This document shows, in pieces, positions 32,050-45,700 of a stretch of DNA of 64,000 nt (position 1 is the first letter of the stretch; every line of letters starts with the position of its first letter). The notes below the pieces were generated by a model. The model searched no databases and was not told the origin of the DNA. It was given only the letters and a program-made list of their open reading frames with translations. Origin of the DNA: Solen grandis (taxonomy: Eukaryota; Mollusca; Bivalvia; Adapedonta; Solenidae); the NCBI GenBank assembly GCA_021229015.1, contig CM037780.1:70255656-70319655 (forward strand). Reading direction: 5' to 3'. The translations under genes were made by a program, and so were the position numbers.

Positions 32050-32930
32050 ACTTATAATTGCATAATGACTTTCTGCCAGTGATTATGTGTGGAAGTGAAT
32101 GTGTGAAAGGTTTCACTTGTGAATGACTTTCTGCCAGGGAATATGTGTGGAAGTTTTCACTGGTGAATGACTTTCTGCCAGTGATATGTGTGGAAGTGAA
32201 TGTGTGAAAGGTTTCACTTTGGAAGTTTTCACTGGTGAATGACTTTCTACCAGTGAATATGTGTGGAAGTGAATGTCTGAAAGGTTTCACTGGTGAATGA
32301 CTTTCTGCCTGTGAATATGTATGGAAAGTTTCACTGTTGAATGACTTTCTGCCATTGAATATGTGTAGAAGGTTTTATTGGTGATTGAGTGAATATGTGT
32401 AAAAGGTTTCACTTGTGAATGACTTTCTGCAAGTGAATAATTATGTGTGGAAGGTTTTATTTGTGATTGAAAGAATTTGTTTGGAAGATTTCACTGCTGT
32501 TTCTCAATTGCTGCCAGTGAAAATGTGTGAAAGTTTTCACTGGTGAATGACTTTCTGCCAAGGAATATGTGTGGAAGTGAATGTGTGAAAGGTTTCACTT
32601 GTGAATGACTTTCTGCCAGTGAATATATGAGGAAGTTTTACTGGTGAATGATTTTCTGCCCGTGAAAATGTGTGGAAGTTTTCATTGGTGAATGACTTTC
32701 TGCCAGTGAATATGTGTGGAGTGAATGTCTGAAAGGTTTCACTAGTGAATGACTTTCTGCCTGTGAATATGTATGGAAAGTTTCACTGTTGAACGACTTT
32801 CTGCCATTGAATATGTGAAGAAGGTTTCACTTGTGAATGACTTTCTGCCAGTGAATAATTATGTGTGGAAGGTTTTATTTGTGATTGAATGAATTTATTT
32901 GGAAGATTTCACTGCTGTTTCTCAATTGCT
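32050..32930. repeat. Complex minisatellite built on GTGAATGACTTTCTGCCAGT
   Basis: About 17 diverged units carry GTGAATGACTTTCTGCCAGT, AATATGTGTGGAAG and GGTTTCACT. Unit length varies with a GTGAATGTGTGAAAGG insert. A longer block (GAATATGTATGGAAAGTTTC through GAAGATTTCACTGCTG) recurs at about 32310-32500 and 32765-32920, so a higher-order duplication is present. Confidence 0.9.
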
Positions 32931-33373
32931 TCTAAAAATTGTTAGCTTTTTGTAAAACAGTATATTACATGCATGATTCCCCACTTCCCTTTGTAACATC
33001 TATATACAAAATGCTACTTTGTGCTTCTTCAAAGTTAAACAAATTCAGCTCTGTATATCCCATTATAGTAACCTTTGATTGATTATTTAAGAAAACGTAG
33101 CATATTGTCTTCCTTGCATGCCAGCAAATCAACATCAATGTTGATTTTAGAGAGCTGATTAAACAAATCACTGGTGTTGGTAATAATTGTCATACAGGTG
33201 GGATGGTTCATCTCTATATCATCTATTCACATACAAATTTTCATTAACATAGCTTGTATACTTTTTGAGTAATCAATGAATGCCATATTTTTACTATTTC
33301 CATAACTATAGCGACCACAATTTCTATCCATGAAAAAATCAAATTACATGCCTGATCTCCACATCACAATCTA
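32931..33373. other. Unassigned sequence left of the gap
   Basis: No exon of either gene recognised. AT-rich. Confidence 0.5.
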
Positions 33374-33426
33374 CAGTGGAGCTCACTTATAACAAACATG
33401 GTAATAACGGTTTTAATGAAAGAAAA
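33374..33426 (+). mobile_element. Transposon end cut by the gap
   Basis: TA followed by CAGTGGAGCTCACTTATAAC, the same type of end as at 60739 (CAGTGAAACCTC-TTTA). Everything beyond is lost in the N run. Confidence 0.5.
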
Positions 33427-33526
33427 NNNNNNNNNNNNNNNNNNNNNNNNNNNNNNNNNNNNNNNNNNNNNNNNNNNNNNNNNNNNNNNNNNNNNNNNNN
33501 NNNNNNNNNNNNNNNNNNNNNNNNNN
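33427..33526. other. Assembly gap (100 N)
   Basis: Exactly 100 N, a conventional length for a gap of unknown size. The right flank is three copies of a 42-bp tandem unit and the left flank is a TA-flanked transposon end. Two genes on the same strand are both incomplete around it. The true length is probably much greater, or the join is wrong. Confidence 0.97.
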
Positions 33527-33652
33527 TTATTTTGTCCATATCAACTTAAGTGTTACTCGTACCGTTATTTATTTGGTCCATATCAACTTAAGTGTTACTC
33601 GTACCGTTATTTATTTGGTCCATATCAACTTAAGTTTTACTCGTACCGTTAT
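33527..33652. repeat. 42-bp tandem array, right edge of the gap
   Basis: Three copies of a 42-bp unit containing GGTCCATATCAACTTAAGTG and ending ACTCGTACCGTTAT (3 x 42 = 126 bp). The array is cut by the gap on its left, which probably explains the assembly break. Read on the minus strand each unit contains AACGGTACGAGTAA, i.e. the sequence used here as the splice donor of channel exon 5. Confidence 0.9.
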
Positions 33653-33778
33653 TCATAAGACATTTGCCAGAACGGGGTTTGGCGTGAGCGGAGAACTGTG
33701 GTAGAACAACCTCGTTCACGATCTTGACGGGATCCTTGTCAACCCAGGAGAATACAATGTTGTCCACAGTGTAGGCAT
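33647..33778 (-). CDS. Cys-loop channel exon 5 (3' end uncertain)
   Basis: The acceptor is ACTGTTTCAG (AG at 33780-33779). With T from the previous exon it reads YAYTVDNIVFSWVDKDPVK, then VVLPQF and an RSGKC that fits the second-disulphide region of glycine/GluCl-type channels. I place the donor at AATAACG|GTACGAGT, giving 132 bp ending in a split Gly; a weaker alternative is GT at 33661-33660. The chosen donor lies inside the first unit of a 42-bp tandem array. The transmembrane exons that should follow are not seen. Confidence 0.85.
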
Positions 33779-36700
33779 CTGAAACAGTATATGGTCAGGG
33801 GCCGTTTAAACAAAGCAGAGACAATAATTCGGCAGTGGAATTCAAATTTCACGAAGAAAAAGAAACAAAATATCTTAATAAACCTTTACATGATAGAACT
33901 GAATAACACTGCCCTTACCTTTTGACTACAGATAAGATACACTATTTTAGACAAGTAAACTAAAATATTATTTATATGAGATTTGAAGTGAAACAAATGT
34001 TTGCGTATAAGGATAAAATATCAAATGAATGTCAGTACTGTAAAAAAAATCACTTTTGTCTTTCACATGTAACTAGAGATTACAACAATTAAACAATGCT
34101 AAACATCATAATCCTGAGTAAAGAGATTCTAACGAAAACAATCTGGCCTAATTCGTGCCTTGCATTATAAAATACCTCTCCAATTAAAAACAGCTGGGGT
34201 GAATTTCTATGATTATAACAGTTGTGGATTTACAGTGTTCGAAGATGGTGTGTCCTTCACTCCTTTGATTAGCAATGATCTAGTTGATAAGACGAGTCTA
34301 TTGAACCGTTTTATTTACTTTTCATGAAATTATTAAGATTGTTGTGTCTCCACTCAATTTTCAAATGTTAAGATCCGCTACTGTAATAAGACCTACTTTA
34401 ACTAATATCACATTAAACAGAACATATGTTACTTACAACTCTCTATTATTATCGGACATGTTTGCTGATCCATCGGATATTTCTCCAGTCGCATCGCGCA
34501 GCTTAGCGTCAGTGATAATCTACAAAAGAATGTAAGTTTCCATCAATAAAAGTACCAGCTCAATACCAGCTCAAATAAGCCATTATAAATCTTATTTCAC
34601 ATCATAATCAAAATAGCAATGATTTCGTGACGAGGCTCTCAGGGAGGCAACAAAAGAGCGCCCATTTCTCTTTCTTTACTATATAAGACGTGTCACTCAG
34701 CCTTCTACATCCTAAACTAACACGAATTATCCCTAAGGCTTGGTTTTGTTGAGCGCAAACAGGCTTCAAGGTGTCATGTTCTTAAATATTCAATCAGTCG
34801 AGGCGATATAGCTTGTCAGAGACGCTACGTCAAGTCCATTCCATGAGATTGTAAAATTACTTTAGAATGGATCTTATGATAAAAAAAATAATAATAATAA
34901 AACGTTCTTTTCTTTGCCCTTGAGAAATTCCATGCAAAGTCTGAGTGCTTCTATTTCTGAAGTACTTTATTGTAAATTCGTATTTTTGACAACGACTCTG
35001 CCAGAAAATCGGATGAAGACTGCAGACATACACTGACAACAGTAGCAGAAAGTGGATTTAACACACAACTTATCACTCAAGTAACACAGATTGCTGTGAT
35101 AGTTCTCTTAAGATGTAAGATGCTATTTCAGAAGCAGATTGCATATCAGGGCCGAAAAAATACATTTTTGCTGAATTTTCTGAAACTGATAATGTAATCT
35201 TGCCTGAAAAATGGAAATAACAAACAAGCAAGATTCTTCATGATTTCCCGAGGCGAACATATTTGTTTTTATCGAAAACGACGACAGAAGATCGATTAAA
35301 TGTGCGTAATTTGTTTCAAAAGAGTCCTCCTCGAATATCCTTGCATGTTGTTGTGACATGATACTCGTTAATCTCTATCAAAACGTCACAAAATTATCAC
35401 TTTTGTATATCTATAATAGATAATGGAGCGTATAGATACTGAATACTGAATAAATTATATGAGATGCATTGGTTTACAGTCTTTATTAAGTCATAGGGAT
35501 GATGATTATGTTCATCGGTATGATACTTGTTCATAAAATGGAGAAGTTCGTGCCTTATATACACGAAACAACGTAAAATAGTTCTCGACTATGGTAAAAT
35601 TGAAGAAGTCCTACATTTACGGAAATATGAAGTTCTTATACATGTGCTAAATAACACACTTATCCATATTTTAATCTCGTGATAATAACTGACAATCACA
35701 TTTAGCAATCCTCGTGATAACTACTATCTACACATTTGGCGTAACTCATGATAATTACTGACTACACATTTGGCGTTACTCATAATAATTACTGACTACA
35801 CATTGGCGTTACTCTTTCTAAATTTGGCGTTACTCATATAATTACTTAACATTTGGCGTTACTTATGATAATTACTGACTATACATTTGGCGTTACTCAT
35901 AATAATTACTGACTATACATTTGGCGTTACTCATAATAATTACTGAATACACATTTGACGTTACTCATAATAATTACTGACTATACATTTGGCATAACTC
36001 ATAATAATTACTGTCTACACATTTGGCGTTACTCATAATAATTACTGTCTACACATTTGGCGTTACTCATAATAATTACTGTCTACACATTAGGCGTTAC
36101 TCATAATAATTACTGACTATACATTTGGCGTTACTCATAATAATTACTGTCTACACATTTGGCGTTACTCATGATAATTACTGACTATACATTTGGCGTT
36201 ACTCATAATAACTATACATTTGGCGTTACTCATGATAACTATACATTTGGCGTTACTCATGATAACTATACATTTGGCGTTACTACATGATAACTATTTT
36301 TGGCGTTACTAATGATAATTACTGACTATACATTTGGCGTTACTAATGATAATTACTGACTATACATTTGGCGTTAATCATAATAATTACTGACTATATA
36401 TTTGGCGTTACTAATGATAATTACTGACTATACATTTGGCGTTACTCATAATAATTACTGACTATACATTTGGCGTTACTAATGATAATTACTGACTATA
36501 CATTTGGCGTTACTAATGATAATTACTGTCTATACATTTGGCATTACTAATGATAATTACTGACTATACATTTGGCGTTACTCATGATAACTATACATTT
36601 GGCGTTACTCATGATAACTATACATTTGGCGTTACTCATGATAACTATACATTTGGCGTTACTCATGATAACTATACATTTGGCGTTACTAATGAAAATT

Positions 36701-39700
36701 ACTGACTATACATTTGGCGTTACTAATGATAATTACTGACTATACATTTGGCGTTAATCATAAAAATTACTGACTATATATTTGGCGTTACTAATGATAA
36801 TTACTGACTATACATTTGGCGTTACTCATAATAATTACTGACTATACATTTGGCGTTACTAATGATAATTACTGACTATACATTTGGCGTTACTCATAAT
36901 AATTACTGACTATACATTTGGCGTTACTAATGATAATTACTGACTATACATTTGGCGTTACTAATGATAATTACTGTCTATACATTTGGCTTACTAATGA
37001 TAATTACTGACTATACATTTGGCGTTAATCATAATAATTACTGACTATACATTTGGCGTTACTAATGATAATTACTGACTATACATTTGGCGTTACTCAT
37101 GATAATTACTGACTATACATTTGGCGTTACTCATGATAATTACTGACTATACATTTGGCGTTACTAATGATAATTACTGACTATACATTTGGCGTTACTA
37201 ATGATAATTACTGTCTATACATTTGGCGTTACTAATGATAATTACTGACTATACATTTGGCGTTACTAATGATAATTACTGTCTATACATTTGGCGTTAC
37301 TAATGATAATTACTGACTATACATTTGGCGTTACTAATGATAATTACTGACTATACATTTGGCGTTAATCATAATAATTACTGACTATATATTTGGCGTT
37401 ACTATGATAATACTGACATACATTTGGCGTTACTCATAATAATACTGACTATACATTTGCGTTACTATGATAATTATACATTTGGCGTTACTCATGATAA
37501 CTATACATTTGGCGTTACTAATGATAATTACTGACTATACATTTGGCGTTACTAATGATAATTACTGACTATACATTTGGCGTTAATCATAATAATTACT
37601 GACTATATATTTGGCGTTACTAATGATAATTACTGACTATACATTTGGCGTTACTCATGATAATTACTGACTATATATTTGGCGTTACTAATGATAATTA
37701 CTGACTATACATTTGGCGTTAATCATAATAATTACTGACTATATATTTGGCGTTACAAAACAATTACTGACTATATATTTGGCGTTACTCAACAATTACT
37801 GACTATACATTTGGCGTTACTCATGATAATTACTGACTATACATTTGGCGTTACTCTTGATTATTAATGACTATACACTTGGCGTTACTCGTGATAATTA
37901 CTGACTTTACATTTGGCTTTACTCATAATAATTACTGACTTTACATTTGGCTTTACTCATAATAATACTGACTATACATTTGGCGTTCTCTTGATAATTA
38001 CTAACGATACATTTGGCGTTATTTACTATATAGTTGACGTTACTCTTGATAATTACTGACTTTATATGTTTCTTTGTTTTTTACTTATGACGTTACTCTT
38101 GGTGATTCCTGGCTATATGTTATTCTTGATGTTTACTGATTATATATGGCGTTGCTCATGGTGTTTGTTGGGTAAACATGATGTCGCTAATTATGTTTGA
38201 TTTTTAATGCTGAAGACTGATGATGATAATTTATTCATCATACATAATTATAATACTGGTTAATAATGCTACTTGATTAGACGGTAGTTTTGTTTGGCGA
38301 TTCTGATATTTTCTGTTTTATTTCAAAGTTTTGAATTACAAGTTTTCTTAAAAATAATCTTACCTTGTTCATTTAGTTTTTTTTAATTTCCTTAATTATG
38401 ATCGATGATGATGACTACTTGGAGATAATGATTGATGAAGACTACTGATAATGATTTTTGATGGTGATGATTAACAACGGAGATTAGTTAATTGATGATA
38501 GAAATGACTGAGGATGATGATGGCGATAATGTTGTTTGTTTGCTGGGTTTGTCCTTTCCAACAGTATTTCAGTTATTAAAGAACGTTACTGGGCTATACA
38601 TATGGTATATAGTATGATCTTCCCAAATAAATCCAGTGTTGCGGCTATTTGAACATTCAAAATCGAATACCTTGCTAATTGAACATTCAGGATAGCATAC
38701 GACTTTGAAAATGCTGAAAATGTTCTTCGTTCTTCGTACGCCTGCTCGTATGTACTGATGGATGAACTGCGCCAAAACTATCCCTCAACGGGGGACGTTA
38801 AATCATTTGACCAAACGACTCACATCCGGGTACTTGTTTTTTTTTGTATGTCTTCTGTTTTATTATCACTTTGATTAAATCGTGTGGGAGCTGCTCTCGA
38901 CTTTGCATATGCATTTTGTTTTCGAATACAACTCGTGTGCTTTTCACCGAATAGAACTACCTAGGGGAAGTATATTCACGTATAGCTGTATAGGGTGCGA
39001 CAGTGTCGTATAGCTGTATAGGGTGCGACAGTGTCGTATAGCTGTATAGGGTGCGACAGTGTTGTATAGCTGTATAGGGTGCGACAGTGTCGTATAGCTG
39101 TATAGGGTGCGACAGTGTCGTATAGCTGTATAGGGTGCGACAGTGTTGTATAGCTGTATAGGGTGCGACAGTGTCGTATAGCTGTATAGGGTGGGACAGT
39201 GTTGTATAGCTGTATAGGGTGCGACAGTGTTGTATAGCTGTATAGGGTGCGACAGTGTTGTATAGCTGTATAGGGTGCGACAGTGTCGTATAGCTGTATA
39301 GGGTGCGACAGTGTTGTATAGCTGTATAGGGTGGGACAGTGTCGTATAGCTGTATAGGGTGGGACAGTGTCGTATAGCTGTATAGGGTGCGACAGTGTCG
39401 TATAGCTGTATAGGGTGCGACAGTGTCGTATAGCTGTATAGGGTGCGACAGTGTTGTATAGCTGTATAGGGTGGGACAGTGTCGTATAGCTGTATAGGGT
39501 GCGACAGTGTTGTATAGCTGTATAGGGTGCGACAGTGTTGTATAGCTGTATAGGGTGGGACAGTGTCGTATAGCTGTATAGGGTGGGACAGTGTTGTATA
39601 GCTGTATAGGGTGCGACAGTGTCGTATAGCTGTATAGGGTGCGACAGTGTTGTATAGCTGTATAGGGTGCGACAGTGTTGTATAGCTGTATAGGGTGCGA

Positions 39701-42700
39701 CAGTGTTGTATAGCTGTATAGGGTGCGACAGTGTCGTATAGCTGTATAGGGTGCGACAGTGTTGTATAGCTGTATAGGGTGCGACAGTGTTGTATAGCTG
39801 TATAGGGTGCGACAGTGTTGTATAGCTGTATAGGGTGCGACAGTGTCGTTCTAGTGCATAAAAAGGCCGCGTTTGTTCCATTTCTGAAAACCGGCGCTTT
39901 TTTAGAGAATTCACTTGTATGACTCGGTTATTATTGAACTTGTTACTTTCATCCCGATATTCCATAGAAACACAATAAAAATTGTCCCGGAATCACATAC
40001 AAAAAGGCATACAATAATACAGCACAACATGGAGTAGATCAAAACGTGTCGGTCTATTGTTATAGAGACAGACGGGGGTGTAGTATTGTCAATATTCTAA
40101 CAACAAATCATTTCAGAATTTTTTTCACTTTTATATATTGAACAGTAACTACTGAGTACATAGGAGTCACCTTTTGCTTATCAAAAAAAATATCTTCTTG
40201 ATACTGGTTCGCGTGACATAATGAATAGCAATCATTATGAATGTGACTTGGGCAAAATAAATTTTGTTGTTTCCAGCCAACATCATTTCAGTCATTTGAG
40301 ACTATGTCTACTTGAGACAGACATAGTGTTGCCACACTGCAGTATTTCGCCAGATACCACAACGAGTATCCCGACACAGGATCCGTCAGCCCCGGAACTA
40401 CCTTTGTATGCTGAGCGCCAAAACTTTTATATGTAGCTGCCAGGGAGCAAACCCACGACCTTTCGATTTCGGGGCGGACATTTTGACCATTCGGTCATCG
40501 GGAACTTCCGATGGCCATAGATAAAGTTCGTTCATATAATGTAATGGTTAACACAATGCCATAAAATACTATTTGGTCGATCGTTTTTAGCAAGCACAGG
40601 GTTCTGGGTGTTTCGGTTTCCCACCACGTCAAAGGCTTCACGAACGTACCCATCAGAGGACGTTCATGAGTAATATTTTTCCCTGTCAAATCATTTGAAA
40701 AATATAACAGATGCTTTATTATATCAAACCACCCTTATGCATGATTATAACACTTTAATCTGATGAATTGAGTTTCAAAGGGAATTTCATCACTCGTGAA
40801 TCTAATCTTCATTTGAAAAATGTATACTTGTCGAGTAATTCAATAGTTCACGCCATTATTTGCCAAATCATCAAATCAATGTTCGATAGTTTAACGCAAT
40901 AACAGAGGGAAACACACGAAAAAGCTTTTTTTTTTCGTAGCAATTCGTTTTCACTAACAATAAATAAATCGCCACAATGCATTAATATTTCAGAGCTTTG
41001 AGTACAAAAATGTTTCCCTGTAGTTTACTATCAGTAAATCCTTATCCGCATATTTGCCAGGATTTTCTAATTTACAAAAAGCATAATAGTTGTACTTTTT
41101 TATATTTATAAAAACAATGTCGCAAAGACACGACAACAAACACGTATTCCCGAAATATCGTCTAAGTTCAATTCGTGCTTTCCTACTTTAATGTTTCGGC
41201 AAACAGCACCCAGAGCGATCGATTGTAAGGGTATTAAGCTCGACGACAATGAAACAGTTTTACGACATCGCTTATTATTCTTGTTTCGAGCAGACTGCTG
41301 CTGACAGTTATTGTGATACATATCCTTTTGTGTAATGAGAAAGGACTTGTCAATATAATCAAGTTAAATTAGGCAAATTAACGGCTAATTTGATAGTCCT
41401 CGAATCCTAGACGCCATATTGAGTTGTTATTCAATGCATCTGTACGACAAACGGTCCTAAAGGATGACGTAACGAAACAAGGAGTCTGAACGGTTTGAAT
41501 TAATGGTTCTATTAGTTATTTGTTTAAGGTTTTATGTTGTTGTTCCTTCTTCTATTTCCCGCTGTATCTGAATTTTATGTAACAGAATGACGTGCATCTT
41601 AGCACTAACGATCCCATTCAGATAACATACGTTATCATAATATCAAAATGAGTCTTGTCACATGAACATAAAATGTATGTTTAAGGTAAAGTCCCTGTTA
41701 TGGTTCCGCTACGTCTTGGTCCACTTCACCTCTACCAAGATAACCAAAGTGTCCTAATGAAACCCTGGTGCAAGGCCATGAGGTCTGAAATGTAGCGGAA
41801 CCATTACAGAGACTTTACCTTAAACAAGTTACATAGAATTCTTTAATAAGATCGAAATCAATAGAGGCTTGAATTCCACCATACTTAGCGTGATACTCAA
41901 ATATTAAGAGCCGAATTTCATCACGCTCCGTAAAATGCGTTTCTACTTGATTGGAGAATTAAGTTTTACTTAACCCTAAGTATTGTTCGTAGAAATCGAT
42001 TCAGCTTATAAATACAAGCTTCAGGTCTGTGGGCAGTTGTAATTAACAATCGTACTGTCGTCATTATAAAGGAAAGGTCATATAGATACATATGGAAAAG
42101 GAAACACGTACAAATTTCATAATTTCAAAAATATTAAAAAAGGCACAACAGTAACATCAAGTTCAAAATGAGAGAAAGAGAGAGAGAGAGAGCATGTATA
42201 TGATACAGTAATGCAGTGCCTACTTAAATATTTCAGTATCACCTATTACGCTATATGTGTAAGTAGAATTCATCTAGCTAAATTGGTAAGTACATGTATG
42301 TATAATTCAAGCATTTGTACACCTAAGTAAGGAAATACATTTGTAAAGGCGTCTTGACTTAACAATTCAAAGAATAAAGCCAATCATTACACAACGGATT
42401 GTTTTCAATTATGTATGCACATGAGACTTTGGACGCCTCTGGAGACCCATTAATGGCCGGCGCTTGATGAAATTACTACACACATAGCTTTAACAGGTCT
42501 TTGCTTCTTTTCCTTCACGCTGATAGCTCGTGATCTCTAGGTCTAAACAAGTTGAAAAGACTAACAAAAAGCATGCACCAGTTGTTTTCTAGACGTTGGT
42601 TACTGTTTCAATTGTTTATGTGATGATTGGATGTTATCATACATATGCAGTCTTGTTTAATCAGTTCATTTCAAATCTGATTTGAGATAATATTGGGTTC

Positions 42701-45700
42701 TTCAAACATTTGTGCGTGGGCTTGTTTGGCCAATTTTAGAAATCACTTCTGAAATTAGTCTGTTTTAACATATTTTATGGGATATAAATTGTATTGGGTA
42801 AATAGAATGAATATCCGAAGGACTAAAAGAGACTGCATATTTCTTATATCTCTTATATATTGGTTTACGTATGTAAATAATGTTATTTATGTGATATGTG
42901 CAATACTTGCAGTTGTGTCATAAAATGATAGTCTCTTATAATTTATATTTGAATGACATGACTTATCATTTTATTATGTAAAATATACACCAATGCGTCC
43001 CGGGTTCGATTCCTGGTCACGTACGTGAGAGGGTACAGTGGTCGCCCGTCCAGACACGTGGGTTTTCTCCGGGCTCTCCGGTTTCCTACCACAATAATGA
43101 CCACATACGCCGCCATCAGAGCCATCGAGAGTGATTACTTTAAGCTGTGAAAACTTGTTTCGTAATCGATGTAAAATAAATAAAGTTTAAACTTAAAACT
43201 ATACATGTATATATTGTTTGTTGATGTAACCATGATGAGCCTATAATAAGATTCTATCTATGATCTTATTGCAATACATTGCCGTGATTCGTTTTATACC
43301 ACATTTGATAATATCAGGTACAATTCTCTTTTTTTTAATAAACATTCTTCCGAAGTAGTTGAGAGTACATGTTTCCACTTAATGCTATGCGCATCAAACT
43401 GCTTGGGTATATAAATGGATTGTAGGAACTCCCAAAAAGACAACAGAGTTGGTATTATTTCTCGTGAGAAGTGTTTCTTTCTTGAATCAAACGACTGTCC
43501 CATGTAAGTGTCAAGAATGATTAAGACTCTACTTTGATGATACTCTTGAACGGGTGGATTACTAATGTTAGATCTGGCATATAAAAGGGATTATATAACA
43601 TCCTGTCTGAATGTAAGCTTAGTAAAAGATAAAACAGATAAATACTGATAGATATAATAATATATATGAGTGAGAATAAATATAGAGATCGTATCTGTGA
43701 TGATAACTGTTTCTTCTCCTTCCTCATGCGCCGGGCGTCTCTCTTTTTTTCACTATTGTGCGTATATTATTTTTTTTTAATATCATTGATTGAGAGGAAG
43801 ATTTTTAATTACTTCAATATCACAGAGTGATCATAGGAAACAATATTTACATGACTTACAAGGAGTGGACACATGTCATATAACCATCTCTCTCTCTCTC
43901 TGTTTATGATTCAGAAATATAAAGAAAACGTGACATTAGATAATGTAAGAAGTTTATTACATATTTTAGTTTTGTATGTATTCGTGAAAGCAATGTCCTG
44001 AAAATTATTTAGAACTTATTAGAAAACAATTTTGATTTACTAGAATAAATATATATTACAAATGAAAACAAGTTTTCAGTATTGCTTAAACGATAATAAT
44101 CTCTCTGTATAAAAAGCTTTGTGGATGTAAGTTGTTAACATCAAAGTATTTATTTCAAAGTGGTTGCCTGGATAGCGAAGAAGGCACGCGCTTTCATTCT
44201 CACCAATGCGTCCCAGGTTCGATTCCTGCTTACGTGCAGAAATATACATCTTCTGTGAATAGGAAAACTGAATTTGATTTAGGAGAAAATTCACGATAAA
44301 AAGACGCATTATATGATATGTTTCAAATTTCATGAAAAAAAACTTTAAACTTTACCATAATAGAAAAATGGAGAAGGTCACCATTTTTAGATTTTAGGGG
44401 AGATAACTTATGACAGAAAAATTATCAAAGGGAGGTAATAAAATAACTTCTGTCATATGTCATAACATGTCATTTTGCCCCCAAGATTTCCATTGTTTGA
44501 CATTTTAAAAAGCTTATATAGTGAAGTTATATGCATGGCTTTGATGGAATTAATAGCTATTAGGGTTCTAAAGCCTTAAGTCTGCAGTCTTGTGTAAAGA
44601 GGCAGATTTTTGTAAACCTTGCGGAAAGATACAAATATTTTAATAGACCATTGACTCCGAACCTACGCTAATCAACGAGCATTCCTCGAAAACTTAATCA
44701 ACACGCTGGTGTAAAATTCCACACATTGTTTAATTGCAAATAAACATCCACTTGAGAATATCCCCAGACACCGATTCGTCAGTTTAAATCAGCTAATTAT
44801 ACCGAGTATTACTGAACCCCATGTGAAATGGCAAATTGTATTTACTGCTCTGTCCAAACATAGGTTTGTTTGTTACCGTAAATGATCTAGGGGAACACGC
44901 GATTTGCCCAGCAGTATTCTGGAGAAACACTTCTTGCTAAATAAAATATTAATGAGTATCGACTACCACCTCGGGAAAGTTACGACGGTGAAAGTGGCAC
45001 TTCTGCTAGATCTAGGTTCTCACTGCCGATCAGATCAGCTCGGTGGCCAAAATTCACTTAACAAATGAATGATGCATAACCATAATATATTGGGTGACAA
45101 AATTGAATAGTATGATGTGAATATGCACATAAAATGAATTACAATGTCCTTATATAGAACCTTGGAAAAAAAAAATGATATCTTCTGTGAGAAACTGACT
45201 CTATATAATGGCAAGTTTACTCCATATAATGGCAAGTTGACTATATTATATAAAGACATGTTGACTCTTTTTAATGGCAAGTTTACTCCATATAATGGCA
45301 AGTTGACTATATTATATAAAGACATGTTGACTCTTTTTAATGGCAAGTTTACTCCATATAATGGCAAGTTGACTATATTATATAAAGACATGTTGAATCT
45401 TTTTAATGGCAAGTTTACTCCATATAATGGCAAGTTGACTATATTATATAAAGACATGTTGACTCTTTTTAATGGCAAGTTTACTCCATATAATGACAAG
45501 CTGACTATATTATATAAAGACATGTTGAATCTTTTTAATGGCAAGTTTACTCCATATAATGGCAAGTTGACTATATTATATAAAGACAAGTTTACTCCAT
45601 ATAATGGCAAGTTGACTATATTATATAAAGACATGTTGACTCTTTTTAATGGCAAGTTTACTCCATATAATGGCAAGTTGACTATATTATATAAAGACAT

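Noticed and set aside
34344..34535. 63-codon plus-strand open frame
   Set aside because: It is the antisense shadow of the Cys-loop exon at 34437-34519, which has correct splice sites, phase and motif on the minus strand.
35690..39848. Regular repeats resembling a CRISPR array
   Set aside because: Units are contiguous and near-identical with no unique spacers, in an animal genome with introns; they are satellites.
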